From NCBI RefSeq assembly GCF_014696065.1, contig NZ_JACJPL010000022.1:214213-278212 (forward strand): 64,000 nucleotides of DNA. Direction: 5' to 3'. The notes below the pieces were generated by a model, which was given only the letters and a program-made list of their open reading frames with translations, searched no databases and had not been told where the DNA came from. Shown piece by piece: positions 42,984 to 51,885 of the stretch. The stretch's first letter is position 1. Every line of letters starts with the position of its first letter. This stretch comes from Leptolyngbya sp. FACHB-261 (lineage in GTDB: Bacteria > Cyanobacteriota > Cyanobacteriia > FACHB-261). The position numbers were made by a program, and so were the translations under genes.

Positions 42984-43787
42984 ATGATCGCAGGTCGCTA
43001 TAACCAACAACAGATCGATGCCTTTGCTGAAGCTGTGCGTAAAGATGGCTTCTGTGTATTGCTGAGCCACTTTTCTTCAGCAACGTTGAACACTTGGCGT
43101 GAAGCCTTTAATCCTTTGCTCAGCAGCCATATTGAGCGGGAAGGAAGACTGCAAAATCGAGGATCTGCTCGCTATTATGTGACCCTCCCATTCACGGCTC
43201 CTTTTGCCGAACCTAGCATTTACGAAGACCCAGATGTGCTAGCAATTGTTGAGCAATTGGTCGGTGAAGATGCAGTAATGTGTCAGCTAGCAACCGATAC
43301 TCCTTTGCTGGGTTCCGATTACCAGGATGTGCATCGAGATACCTTGCCTCTGTTTCCTGAAACTGGGACTGAAACGCCCGCCTATCAGCTTGCCGTGAAT
43401 TTTCCGCTGATTGATGTGACTGCGGAGAACGGCCCATTTGAAGTGGCCCGTGGTACTCACTGCATCAGCAAAGAAGAAGGCATGAAACTTCTCGAAACCG
43501 GTCAGGTCGCCCTAGAACCAATTCTGCTGCAACTGGGTGATGTGATGATTCGTGATGTCCGTGGTCTGCATCGAGGCACACCCAATCACACCACAGTCCC
43601 CCGACCGATGGCCGTGATTGGCTATAGCCGCCGCTGGCTTTTCCGTCCAGAGGTTTCTATTCAGGTGCCTCAAGCTGCCCTAGAAACCCTCTCTGAACGC
43701 GCCCGTCGTTTATTGCGCTTCAATCCAGTTGTTGAGTCGATTGACGACAGGCCCAAGACCGAAGTTTATCAGTCGTTCGCTTATTGA
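42984..43787 (+). CDS. phytanoyl-CoA dioxygenase-like Fe(II)/2-oxoglutarate enzyme
   Basis: This 267-residue protein from the ATG at 42984 has a PhyH double-stranded beta-helix. The iron ligands are His and Asp in DVHRDTLPL and the distal His in GLHRGTPNH, whose Arg (or RPMAVIGYSRRW) would bind 2-oxoglutarate. The N part IDAFAEAVRKDGFCVLLSHF is typical. A GTG at 42933 would add 17 residues without homology. Such enzymes hydroxylate small molecules or lipids in cyanobacteria; the substrate is not evident from the context. Confidence 0.85.
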   Translation: MIAGRYNQQQIDAFAEAVRKDGFCVLLSHFSSATLNTWREAFNPLLSSHIEREGRLQNRGSARYYVTLPFTAPFAEPSIYEDPDVLAIVEQLVGEDAVMCQLATDTPLLGSDYQDVHRDTLPLFPETGTETPAYQLAVNFPLIDVTAENGPFEVARGTHCISKEEGMKLLETGQVALEPILLQLGDVMIRDVRGLHRGTPNHTTVPRPMAVIGYSRRWLFRPEVSIQVPQAALETLSERARRLLRFNPVVESIDDRPKTEVYQSFAY

Positions 43788-43842
43788 GCTTGATGGTAAT
43801 ACTGGTTGCAATACTTTCTATTGCTTGTTTATAAACCAGGGC

Positions 43843-43866
43843 CGGCACAAAGCATGCTTTGTGCCG
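43843..43866. terminator. 24-bp perfect palindrome
   Basis: CGGCACAAAGCA is followed directly by its reverse complement at 43843-43866. A hairpin made from it would have a 10-bp stem. It lies 56 bases after the dioxygenase gene, so it may be a terminator or a dispersed repeat. Confidence 0.5.
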
Positions 43867-43931
43867 ACCGCTCACCATTCAATACAGCTCACCACTCCAG
43901 TCTCGGCCCTCTGCACTGAAAGCATGAAAGC

Positions 43932-43957
43932 GGCGGTTCCCGAACTCAGAAACCGCC
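43932..43957. terminator. hairpin between convergent genes
   Basis: GGCGGTT and AACCGCC form a 7-bp stem with a 12-base loop in the 3' region of both the dioxygenase and the HLIP gene. Confidence 0.45.
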
Positions 43958-44005
43958 TGCTAGACTCAAGAGGGTTATAGGGAGAGAATCAATGACAAGA
44001 TCAAG

Positions 44006-44227
44006 TTACTTGATTAGGTGGAGCACGTCGCGTAGAACACTAGCACCTGCCAAGTCCCAGTACATGTAAGCAACATAGCCCAACATCGCGAAGCGACCGT
44101 TCCACAATTCGGCTTGAGGTGTGGAACCCCAACGCCAAGCATTACGACTATGGTTCGGATCCAAGGGATCAACGGTGGGAGTATTGGCTTGATCAAAGGT
44201 CTTATTCTTCAAAGATTCAACCGGCAT
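44006..44227 (-). CDS. high-light-inducible (HLIP/CAB-like) protein
   Basis: This 73-residue one-helix protein of the light-harvesting-like family binds chlorophyll and carotenoid and protects photosystem II assembly intermediates in the thylakoid. The generic CAB motif is AELWNGRFAMLGYVAYMYWD, with the Glu, Asn and Arg ligands that form the dimeric chlorophyll site. The N terminus is soluble, and the tail VLRDVLHLIK is short. The ATG at 44227 is preceded by AGGAGA. A second HLIP gene lies 149 bases upstream on the same strand. Confidence 0.93.
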   Translation of the reverse strand: MPVESLKNKTFDQANTPTVDPLDPNHSRNAWRWGSTPQAELWNGRFAMLGYVAYMYWDLAGASVLRDVLHLIK

Positions 44228-44376
44228 TTCTAATTCTCCTATGCAACAGATTTAATTAGGGTTGAAGCAGTGCCTGAGTAATTCTTGGATTGCTTAGCTT
44301 ATAGTTTGTCTGCCAAGCTAAAAACGCAATCCATGCTCAGCTAGTGCTTCTAGTGATCTCAAGCGATCTAGAGAGC

Positions 44377-44601
44377 TTACTGAATGGGAGGAGCAGCGCT
44401 AACTAGATGAAATAAGTCATGTGCCACATTGACCCCTGCCCAATCCCACAGCAGATAAGCCAGAAAGCCAATCATGGCCAGACGTCCGTTCCAAATTTCA
44501 GCTTGGGCAGTGATTCCAGGCTTAGGCGCGTTGCGATCGTAATTAGCATCAGCCGGATCGGTCACAGTCGCAACGGGCTTTACATGAGTTTCTTCAGGCA
44601 T
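44377..44601 (-). CDS. high-light-inducible (HLIP/CAB-like) protein
   Basis: This 74-residue HLIP has the chlorophyll-binding helix AEIWNGRLAMIGFLAYLLWD, containing the E-x2-N-G-R-x-A-M signature. It is most like the tandem gene at 44006, with the same ADANYDRNA/LDPNHSRNA segment before the helix and the same DLFHL/DVLHL tail, so a local duplication is likely. The start is the ATG at 44601. The two genes may be transcribed together, as high light typically induces them. Confidence 0.93.
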   Translation of the reverse strand: MPEETHVKPVATVTDPADANYDRNAPKPGITAQAEIWNGRLAMIGFLAYLLWDWAGVNVAHDLFHLVSAAPPIQ

Positions 44602-44879
44602 GATTTATTATTGCAGTGAAGTTTCTATGCTCTACATCCTATTGGCTCCCCCTACTGCTTGCTGTCTACCCGTAGGTACATCATGCTTGTCTGTCTACGG
44701 TCGCAAATGAACGGTATTAAAGCGACAGATTTAGGTGACTAAAGGTCACTAGTGAAGGCAATTATTAATTCACTAATTGCTCCACTAATACCTTTCACTA
44801 ATACCAATGATAAAGCCAGGTTATAGAAGCAAATAGCAGCAGTTATGTCAGTTTGAGCCAGTGTTTTTCGATAGAGAGG

Positions 44880-46103
44880 CTAATTAACCTCGCTCTCTGC
44901 GTGCACTTGGACCGCTGCTGCACACTGACGTGCCCGTTCTCTAGCTTGCTCAATGGTTTCACCCAGAGCTAGGGCAACCCCCATCCGACGATTTCTGCGA
45001 GCGGTTGGTTTACCAAATAAACGCAATTTAGTTTCAGGAACGCCTAGCGCCTCGATAATGCCACTGTAGCGAGGATTAGCGCCAGGATAACCAGCCAAAA
45101 TGACTGCTGAGGCCGCAGGTTTTGTAAGCTGAATTTGACCGATTGGTAAGCCTGTGATCGCTCGAACGTGCAGCTCAAATTCAGATTGATTTTGGGCAAT
45201 CAGGGTCACCATGCCAGTGTCGTGTGGGCGCGGGCTCACTTCACTGAAATAAACTGTTTCACCCGCAATGAATAGTTCCACCCCAAAAATGCCTCGTCCA
45301 CCCAGCGCTGTCGTTACTTTTTCGGCAATGGTTTGAGCCTGCTGCAGGGTAGCGGCAGACATAGGTTGAGGCTGCCAGGATTCACGGTAATCCCCATCAA
45401 CTTGCAAATGGCCAATCGGCGGGCAAAAATGAGTGCCATCTACCGAGCGCACAGTCAGTAGGGTAATTTCGTAATCAAACTGGACAAAGCCTTCCACAAT
45501 CACCCGTTGTTGTCGTCCTCGCGAACCAGAGAGGGCATATCGCCAAGCTGGATCAATTTCAGAGGCTTGGCGAACTGTGCTTTGTCCTTTACCTGAGGAA
45601 CTCATCACGGGTTTCACCACACAGGGCAAACCGATCTCGTCAACCGCCTGCTTAAACTCAGTTTCGCTACCAGCAAAGCGATAGGGCGATGTTTTCAAGC
45701 CCAGTTCTTCGGCAGCCAGACGGCGAATGCCTTCACGGTCCATCGTCAATTGAGTGGCACGAGCCGTGGGAATGACACACCAGCCCTCAGCTTCCAACTC
45801 GACTAGGGTAGCCGTGGCAATCGCCTCAACTTCAGGCACAATCCAAGTTGGTCGTTCCTGTTCGATCAGGTGCCGCACCGCCGTCCCATCTTGCATATCT
45901 AAAACACGGGCTTGGTGGGCCACTTGCATAGCTGGTGCATGGGCGTAACTATCGGCAGCAATGACCTCTAGGCCGAGGCGCATTGCCTCAATCGCTACTT
46001 CTTTGCCTAATTCGCCAGAGCCCAGTAGTAGCAACCGCTGAGCTGAAGGGGTTAGAGGAGTGCCCCAATCGTTACTTCCAGTTCCCGCAGTTTCAGCTGA
46101 CAT
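44880..46103 (-). CDS. purT: formate-dependent phosphoribosylglycinamide formyltransferase
   Basis: This 407-residue ATP-grasp enzyme makes formyl-GAR from GAR, formate and ATP in purine synthesis, independent of folate. The N domain has [23 protein letters not shown]-binding is near [16 protein letters not shown], and VPEVEAIAT is the PurT/PurK motif. The ATP-grasp core has [37 protein letters not shown] and HDTGMVTL. Length and motifs match PurT rather than PurK. The start is the ATG at 46103. A hairpin lies just upstream of it. Confidence 0.95.
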   Translation of the reverse strand: MSAETAGTGSNDWGTPLTPSAQRLLLLGSGELGKEVAIEAMRLGLEVIAADSYAHAPAMQVAHQARVLDMQDGTAVRHLIEQERPTWIVPEVEAIATATLVELEAEGWCVIPTARATQLTMDREGIRRLAAEELGLKTSPYRFAGSETEFKQAVDEIGLPCVVKPVMSSSGKGQSTVRQASEIDPAWRYALSGSRGRQQRVIVEGFVQFDYEITLLTVRSVDGTHFCPPIGHLQVDGDYRESWQPQPMSAATLQQAQTIAEKVTTALGGRGIFGVELFIAGETVYFSEVSPRPHDTGMVTLIAQNQSEFELHVRAITGLPIGQIQLTKPAASAVILAGYPGANPRYSGIIEALGVPETKLRLFGKPTARRNRRMGVALALGETIEQARERARQCAAAVQVHAESEVN

Positions 46104-46144
46104 AACCCTAATTCCTGACCGAAGAATAACCCAAAAAATCAGTT

Positions 46145-46171
46145 ATCGTGCGAGCAATCTACTCGCACGAT
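46145..46171 (-). terminator. 10-bp perfect hairpin upstream of purT
   Basis: ATCGTGCGAG and CTCGCACGAT pair perfectly with a 7-base loop. It lies between the small membrane protein gene and purT on the minus strand. It may terminate the former or belong to the purT leader. Confidence 0.55.
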
Positions 46172-46452
46172 ATCTAACGACTGTTTAATAATCCGATGTT
46201 GTAATCCAGGATTGTGATGGCTTCCGGGCAATGGTCCCGTTATTCCGCTCTGAACTCAACTGAGCCTAAGCCTAAAGGAGTAGAACCTGGCCCAATTAGC
46301 ATCAACACCAATAAATCTGTCTCAGCTTCGGCTTAGGACTATTCCTGCTTGTTTCAGCCTTGTTTCAGCTCAATCTCTGCTTAAAGGGCGCTTAAAGGGC
46401 TGCTCTACCCAATTTCCTGACGCTTCAGCAAACAGTTTGAAACCCTTAAGCT

Positions 46453-46791
46453 CTACTGATAACTAAGCTCTGAGCGATTACGGGCTGTCATTGGCTCCTT
46501 CTGAGGCACCATTAGGGGAATAAAGGCACCTGTGGGAAAAGCACGCCAGAAACCGTCACTATCTCGGTGCGGATCGGTCCAGCCATGACCTGCACAATGG
46601 CTCAGTACCCACCCCGGCGGCCCTGCTTCAGGCTCAATTTGCCCTGCTGCTAGGCCCCACTTCTCCTCATAAATTCCTTCGAGCCAAGCCATAACCGTGG
46701 CGAACAGGCCAAGGGCTAAAATCAGGCTCAAACAAGTTTCAAAGGCTAAAAACACGGCAAAACCTAGCAAATGACGAATGTTAATTCTCAC
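46453..46791 (-). CDS. small membrane protein of unknown function
   Basis: This 112-residue protein has one N-terminal hydrophobic stretch of about 30 residues (LLGFAVFLAFETCLSLILAL) that could be a signal anchor. A soluble C part follows, with a WVLSHCAGHGWTDPHRDSDG segment in which His, Cys and Asp residues cluster, suggestive of metal binding but not assigned. The start is GTG at 46791. No family is recognised. The gap between it and purT is 349 bases and contains only the hairpin at 46145. Confidence 0.5.
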   Translation of the reverse strand: MRINIRHLLGFAVFLAFETCLSLILALGLFATVMAWLEGIYEEKWGLAAGQIEPEAGPPGWVLSHCAGHGWTDPHRDSDGFWRAFPTGAFIPLMVPQKEPMTARNRSELSYQ

Positions 46792-47509
46792 CCTAGCGGT
46801 CTTAAACAGTAATTCTGCAGTTCTTTATGCGACCTTCCGCTTTCAAAACCACGCAGGCTACTGTGAAGCTGGCTGATTATTTCAAGACTAGATCAACTTG
46901 CATTAAAACGACGCAAAATTACGAACTGTAAACAGCTAAGACTACGAACTGTAACTGAAGCCGCGTTGTGGCAGGCACTAAGAATAAATACTCAAGAGCT
47001 TAAGTGAGTTCTTAGCCAGTCAGCAGACGATTTCGGCAAGATAATCGAGTTCACTTAAGATTCCGAGTAATCTACTCTTAGCAATCTAGACAAACGACCT
47101 CCCTAACAGTCAGTCTCTGAAGTAAGGGAGGTCTTTCATACGCTACAAAGCTAAAGGGACGAGCTCAGGAACTGCTCGTTTGGAAGTCATCAGCTTAAGG
47201 TTTTATTTACTTACTACGATTGCTACTTGTCATTCCATCCAGATGAGGATGATAAGTGATACCAACTCACTTAATAATCGCCTGTTTCTTGAGGAGGATG
47301 CTCGACAATATTGCTGCCAGTAGAAAGATTGAGTTATTGAGAGCATCGCTGACCTCATCGTGCCAACCATCTCTAGCATGTTCAGCTCAATTTTAACCTA
47401 GCTCCAACAAGGCTTGACTCATCTATTGCTAATTGATTGATGGAGTCATTCTTCCAGCAGCTTTAAGCAGTCCTTCTAGCTTTTTAAGAACAGATTAAGG
47501 ACAGAGCGA
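46792..47509. other. long intergenic region with an orphan terminator
   Basis: No convincing reading frame is present. The sequence ACGAACTGTAA occurs twice (about 46920 and 46944). A strong hairpin with T-tract lies at 47096-47136 on the plus strand with no gene directly before it, so a small RNA ending there is possible. The promoter of the GT9 gene should lie near the right end. Confidence 0.4.
47096..47136 (+). terminator. orphan intrinsic terminator
   Basis: GACCTCCCT (47096-47104) and AGGGAGGTC (47125-47133) form a perfect 9-bp stem followed by TTTC. No plus-strand gene lies within several hundred bases upstream. Confidence 0.65.
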
Positions 47510-48544
47510 TTGCTTTCAGCTTGCTTGCACGAATCTGTGATCTCTCCCTGTTTCAACGACCTGTTTCCTCGACGTATTGCGATTTTTCGGGCTCTCCAGT
47601 TGGGAGACTTGCTCTGCACAGTACCGGCTCTACGAGCCCTGAGAGCAGCCTTTCCCGAGGCGGAGATCGCTTTGATCGGGTTGCCTTGGGCTAGAGCTTT
47701 TGTGCAGCGCTTCAACTGCTATCTAGACAGCTTCTTAGAATTTCCGGGTTATCCCGGTCTGCCAGAACGTGCTGTTCAAGTGCAACAAGTTCCCGCTTTT
47801 CTCAGCACCGTGCAACAGTTACAGTTCGATCTGGCTTTGCAATTGCATGGCAGCGGTGGCATTACTAATCCTCTAACTCTGCTATTTGCAGCAAAGCAAA
47901 CGGCTGGTTTTTTTAGCTCAGGTCAATATTGCCCGGCCCCAGAGCGTTTTCTGCCCCATCCAGAACGAGAACCCGAATGGCGACGACCGTTGAAGCTTTT
48001 AGAGTTTCTAGGCGTGCCCCTTCAAGGTGAGGCGTTAGAATTTCCTTTATTTGAAACCGACTGGCGAGAGCTACGCTCTTTAGACGCGGCTCAGCCATTA
48101 TTTGCACTCCCCACAGAACCTTATGTCTGTATTCATGCCGGAGCCCGTGATCCCAATCGTCGCTGGTCTCCTCAGCAGTTTGCGGCTGTGGCAGACGTGC
48201 TAGCTGCGCAAGGGCTCAAGATTGTATTAACAGGTTCAGCAGCGGAGGCCGAGCTAACCCAGGCTGTTGCCACGGCAATGTCATCCCCCTGCCTTAACCT
48301 AACCGGACAGACCAGCCTTGGCGCTTTGGCAGCCTTGTTGAAAGGGGCACAGCTGCTGGTCTGCAACGACACGGGTGTTTCTCATCTTGCTGCTGCCTTA
48401 CAGGTCAACAGTGTCGTGATTTTCACTGGCTCTGATCCCAAGCGTTGGGCTCCTTTGGATCAGCAGCGCCACCGTATTCTCTGCCACCCCACACCAGAAG
48501 ATCTGCTGACTCAAGCCAATAGCCTGCTACATAGACAACCATGA
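47510..48544 (+). CDS. glycosyltransferase family 9 (heptosyltransferase-like)
   Basis: This 344-residue GT-B enzyme resembles ADP-heptose:LPS heptosyltransferases. The N domain is RRIAIFRALQLGDLLCTVPA, then LRALRAAFPEAEIALIGLP. The C domain has YVCIHAGARDPNRRWSPQQF, LTGSAAEAEL and the nucleotide-binding end LLVCNDTGVSHLAAAL. The first 15-20 residues are unsupported: the frame begins with TTG at 47510, while GTG at 47537 is closer to the domain. The stop overlaps the next start (ATGA), so the two genes are coupled. A true heptose donor is not proven. Confidence 0.88.
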   Translation: MLSACLHESVISPCFNDLFPRRIAIFRALQLGDLLCTVPALRALRAAFPEAEIALIGLPWARAFVQRFNCYLDSFLEFPGYPGLPERAVQVQQVPAFLSTVQQLQFDLALQLHGSGGITNPLTLLFAAKQTAGFFSSGQYCPAPERFLPHPEREPEWRRPLKLLEFLGVPLQGEALEFPLFETDWRELRSLDAAQPLFALPTEPYVCIHAGARDPNRRWSPQQFAAVADVLAAQGLKIVLTGSAAEAELTQAVATAMSSPCLNLTGQTSLGALAALLKGAQLLVCNDTGVSHLAAALQVNSVVIFTGSDPKRWAPLDQQRHRILCHPTPEDLLTQANSLLHRQP

Positions 48545-49767
48545 GCAACCAGTTTCAACGGGTGGCTGAGGCCGTAACTCAGCGCATCGGCGACCTCCTG
48601 GGGGCACAGGTCACGGTCCTCGATAGCCAAGGCCGCGTCGCAGCCAGTAGCCAGCCTGGTCAGTGCCTAGATCGTGATGTAGCGCTCCCTCTATGTCTGC
48701 CGCTTCAGCTCGATGGCCAGACGGGAGAAGTGTTAGTTGCAGAACCGGCTGACGGCGAACGCTTGTCACCCCGCTTGGTTCAGGCATTGGTTGACCTCAT
48801 GGTCAACCAGGCAACTGTGGTGGCTCGCTTGCCAAACCAGCACGAACTTAAAAGCAAATTTATCCATGACCTGCTGCATGGTACCCAGCGCGATGAAGCT
48901 GAGCTGTTGCGCGAAGGCCAGATTTTGGGCATGGATTTCTCGCGGCCCAGAGCTGTGATTTTGATTGATGCTGCCAATTTCCTGGCTAGTGTGGGTACTT
49001 GGTCTGGTGCCGAACCGCGACGAGCCCAGTTGGTAATCAGCAGTGTAGTGAGCTTTTTCCAGCTGCCCAATGACACGATTTGTGCCTACATTGGCGGTGG
49101 CGAGATTGCCGTGCTCAAAGCCAGTAGCAGCCGGGACTTAGAAGCTTGGACCGAGCGCGAAGATGGTTCTAGTGCCTTGAACCCCTCTTGGTCCGACCTC
49201 ACTGCGCTGAAGCGAGCTGGAGCTGCTCTACTAACCCGGCTGCGTAGTGACACCCAAGCCTCGATCAGCATTGGCATCGGTCGTTATCACCCGCGCCTTA
49301 CAGGCCTGACTCATTCCTACCAAGATGCTCGGGCTGCTTTGTCCTTAGGCCGTCGTGTCCACGGCCAAAACCAGGTACATTGCCTCGACAGCTTGGGAGT
49401 GGCGGCGTTTATTGGCCTGTCTGATGAAAGCACCAAAGTCGATCTGGCACGGCATTTGCTCAGCCCACTCGACCAGGAGCCTGAGTTGCTGACCACCCTG
49501 GATGCCTTTTTTCGGGAGAACTGCTGGCCCTCATCTACTGCTGGCCGCCTCTCAATCCACCGCAATACCTTGAGCTATCGCCTTGAGAAAATCACCTCTT
49601 TGACTGGGCTGGATCCGCGTCGCTTTGATGACGGTGTGCAAATCCGGCTAGCCTTGCTGCTGCGCGCATTGCAGGCTGAATCTGCCCACCTGATGGGCAA
49701 ATGCCCAACGGCTTCTGTACCGTCACCACAATCCCTTAGGCAAACGCCCAATGTAACGTCTGGTTAA
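48541..49767 (+). CDS. PucR/CdaR-family transcriptional regulator
   Basis: The 408-residue protein has an N-terminal GAF-like sensor region (about 1-95, TVLDSQGRVAASS), a middle CdaR-like domain (about 130-290, ending near SIGIGRYHPRLTG with SYQDARAALSLGR) and a PucR-type C-terminal helix-turn-helix (about 335-385, AGRLSIHRNTLSYRLEKI then FDDGVQIRLALLL). The group responds to sugar acids or other metabolites. It is translationally coupled to the GT9 gene and lies 44 bases before the glycosyltransferase pseudogene, so it likely controls this glycan locus. A regulator of this type inside a cell-surface operon is unusual. Confidence 0.88.
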   Translation: MSNQFQRVAEAVTQRIGDLLGAQVTVLDSQGRVAASSQPGQCLDRDVALPLCLPLQLDGQTGEVLVAEPADGERLSPRLVQALVDLMVNQATVVARLPNQHELKSKFIHDLLHGTQRDEAELLREGQILGMDFSRPRAVILIDAANFLASVGTWSGAEPRRAQLVISSVVSFFQLPNDTICAYIGGGEIAVLKASSSRDLEAWTEREDGSSALNPSWSDLTALKRAGAALLTRLRSDTQASISIGIGRYHPRLTGLTHSYQDARAALSLGRRVHGQNQVHCLDSLGVAAFIGLSDESTKVDLARHLLSPLDQEPELLTTLDAFFRENCWPSSTAGRLSIHRNTLSYRLEKITSLTGLDPRRFDDGVQIRLALLLRALQAESAHLMGKCPTASVPSPQSLRQTPNVTSG

Positions 49768-49811
49768 TTTAACCAGCCTTAAAGGACAGCAGACTTAGGG
49801 TATTTGCGTCC

Positions 49812-50807
49812 ATGCGTCCATTGCGCATTCTGACCTGGCACATCCACGGCAGCTACCTTTACTACCTGAGCCAAGTTGCCCACGAGTTTTATCTGCCGGT
49901 GAAGCCGGATCGGCCTGAGGGTTATGGTGGGCGAGCAGGTAGTCTGCGCTGGCCAGACAATCTGCACGACCTTCCGGCTGAGGCAGTTCAGCATCAAGAG
50001 TTCAACTGCATTCTGTTTCAGTCGCGCCGCAATTACTTAGAGGACCAGTACGAGATCCTCTCAGAAGCGCAACGACAGCTACCCCGGATCTACCTCGAAC
50101 ACGATCCGCCCCGCGAACACCCAACAGACACGCGCCATCCGGTTGATGACCCAGAGGTGCTGCTAGTCCACGTCACCCATTTCAATGACTTGATGTGGGA
50201 CAGTGGCCGCACACCCACCCAGGTGATCGAGCACGGCGTAATCGTGCCAGAAGACGTGCGCTATAGCGGCGAGTTTGGTCGCGGGTTGGTGGTGGTCAAT
50301 GGCCTGCGCTCTCGCGGTCGTCGTCTGGGGCTGGATATCTTCCAAAAGGTGCAGCAACAGGTGCCCTTGGATCTAGTTGGCATGGACTCGGAAGAACTGG
50401 GCGGTTTGGGAGAGGTCCAACACGCTGAGCTGCCCGAGTTCCAGGTGCGCTATCGCTTTTTCTTCAACCCGATCCGCTACACCAGCCTGGGCTTGGCCGT
50501 ATGCGAAGCCATGCTGCTGGGCATGCCGATTATCGGTCTAGTCACCACGGAGATGGTGTCGGTGATCGAGAATGGCGTCTCCGGCTATCTCAGTAACGAC
50601 CTTGAGCAATTGGTAGCTGCAATGCGCTAGCTCTTAGACGATCCAGCCGAAGCTCAGCGCCTGGGTCAGGCCGCCCGTCGTCAAGCCTTACAACGCTTTA
50701 ATATCAAACGCTTTGCGCAGGATTGGGAAGCAGCCTTTGCCCAGGTCACGGGGCACAAGCCGCTCAACCGCCCGCTCGTTAGCCCTACTCCGGGAGGTCA
50801 AGCATGA
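49812..50807 (+). pseudogene. glycosyltransferase (GT4-like) with in-frame TAG
   Basis: The frame runs from ATG at 49812, begins MRPLRILTWHIHGSYLYYLS, and is interrupted by TAG at 50628-50630. It then continues in the same frame for another 58 codons (LLDDPAEAQRLGQAARRQAL and onward) to a TGA at 50805-50807, which overlaps the next start as ATGA. The sequence around the stop (AAMR-stop-LLDDPAE) is the usual GT-B C-terminal helix, where Gln would be expected; a CAG to TAG change explains it. The core part carries YTSLGLAVCEAMLLGMPIIG, the donor-site motif. The truncated 272-residue product lacks the last helix and may be unstable. A sequencing error cannot be excluded. Confidence 0.8.
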
Positions 50808-51127
50808 GCCGACGCATTGGCTTAATCAGTGAGCACGCTTCACCTCTGTGCAGTTTGGGCGGAGCAGATAGCGGGGGTCAGAATGTCTATGTCGGCCAAC
50901 TGGCAAGGCATTTGGCTGGCCTAGGGTATCAGGTCGATGTGTTTACCCGTCGTGATAGCCAACGCTTGCCGGAGGTGGCGGAGTGGGTGGAGGGTGTACG
51001 CATTATCCATGTGCCTTGCGGTCCAGCTGAGGTGCTGCGCAAAGAGGAATTGCTGTCCTACATGGGCGAGTTCACAGCCTACGTTCTGGCCTTTTGTAAA
51101 CAGCAGCGCTACGACTTGCTCCTTTAG
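50804..51127 (+). pseudogene. N-terminal fragment of a GT4 glycosyltransferase
   Basis: The 107 residues start MSRRIGLISEHASPL, with the conserved SLGGADSGGQNVYVGQLARH and LGYQVDVFTRRDS. This is the N domain of sucrose-synthase-like GT4 enzymes, which normally exceed 380 residues. The frame ends with TAG right after KQQRYDLLL, where the family continues with the HANFWMSG-type loop. The following DNA belongs to a different gene (a kinase), so a deletion has joined the two. No donor-binding domain remains, so the fragment cannot be active. Confidence 0.82.
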
Positions 51128-51885
51128 CTGCGCGGGGTGTCCTCACGACCCAGCTTTTAACTCAACCCCAGCGACGAACCCTAGCTAAGCAGCGTTTGGT
51201 TGCCGACTCGCAGTTACTCCTGCGCCTCGACCAAGGCAGCCAGGACCCGATCAACGCAACCAGCGAACAGGCCCTCCTCGACCGCCTGGCAGCGCTTTGG
51301 CAGGGTTGTGATGCGGTGATTGTCTCGGATTACTGCTACGGCATTTTGACCCCCCGGATTATCCAGGCACTGACCCAGTGGCAAGGTCTGGCACCTCGCC
51401 CACTCGTGGTCGATGCCAGACAATTGAGCGCTTACCGCGAGGTGGGCGTGACTGCCGTGCAGCCCAATTACCAAGAAGCTTTGCAGCTGTTGGGTGAACT
51501 CAGCTCAGAGAACCTCAGCTCAGAGGATTTCAGTTCAGAAAAGCGGGTAGAGCAAATCACCGCCCACGGCCCGCGCCTTCTGGAGCTGGCTGGAGCCCGC
51601 CTTGCCGCGATTAGCCTTGATTGCGATGGTGCTTTGATCTTCGAACACGGGCACCCAGTTCACCGCACCTATGCCCCAGCCATCCCTGAAGCACATCCGG
51701 CAGGAGCTGGTGACACCTTTGTCAGTGCCTTCACCCTGGCTTTGGCGGCGGGAGCAGCGCCGAGCTTAGCGGCAGATTTGGCATCCGCTGCTGCGGCTGT
51801 CGTGGTGGCTCAAGCTGGCACTACCGCCTGTTCTGGGGCAGATCTACAAAGCAGCCTTGAACTTTTGAACAGGAGCTTGCGATGA
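51128..51885 (+). pseudogene. 3' fragment of a PfkB/RfaE-type heptose kinase
   Basis: The reading frame from about 51130 reads LLTQPQRRTLAKQRLVADSQ, a typical inner segment of RfaE1/HldE kinases, and goes on to CDAVIVSDYCYGILTPRIIQ, VVDARQLSAYREVG, PNYQEAL and the PfkB end motif HPAGAGDTFVSAF with the catalytic Asp. The first 100 or so residues, with the substrate-binding lid, are missing. The only start would be a TTG at 51196. A short in-frame repeat (ELSSENLSSEDFSSEK) is present near the middle. Normal function would be phosphorylation of heptose-7-phosphate for ADP-heptose synthesis. The stop overlaps the next start (ATGA). Confidence 0.8.

Noticed and set aside
50628..50630. TAG recoding (selenocysteine/pyrrolysine-like readthrough)
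   Set aside because: Neighbouring genes are broken in other ways, and cyanobacteria have no known TAG recoding; decay or sequence error is simpler.
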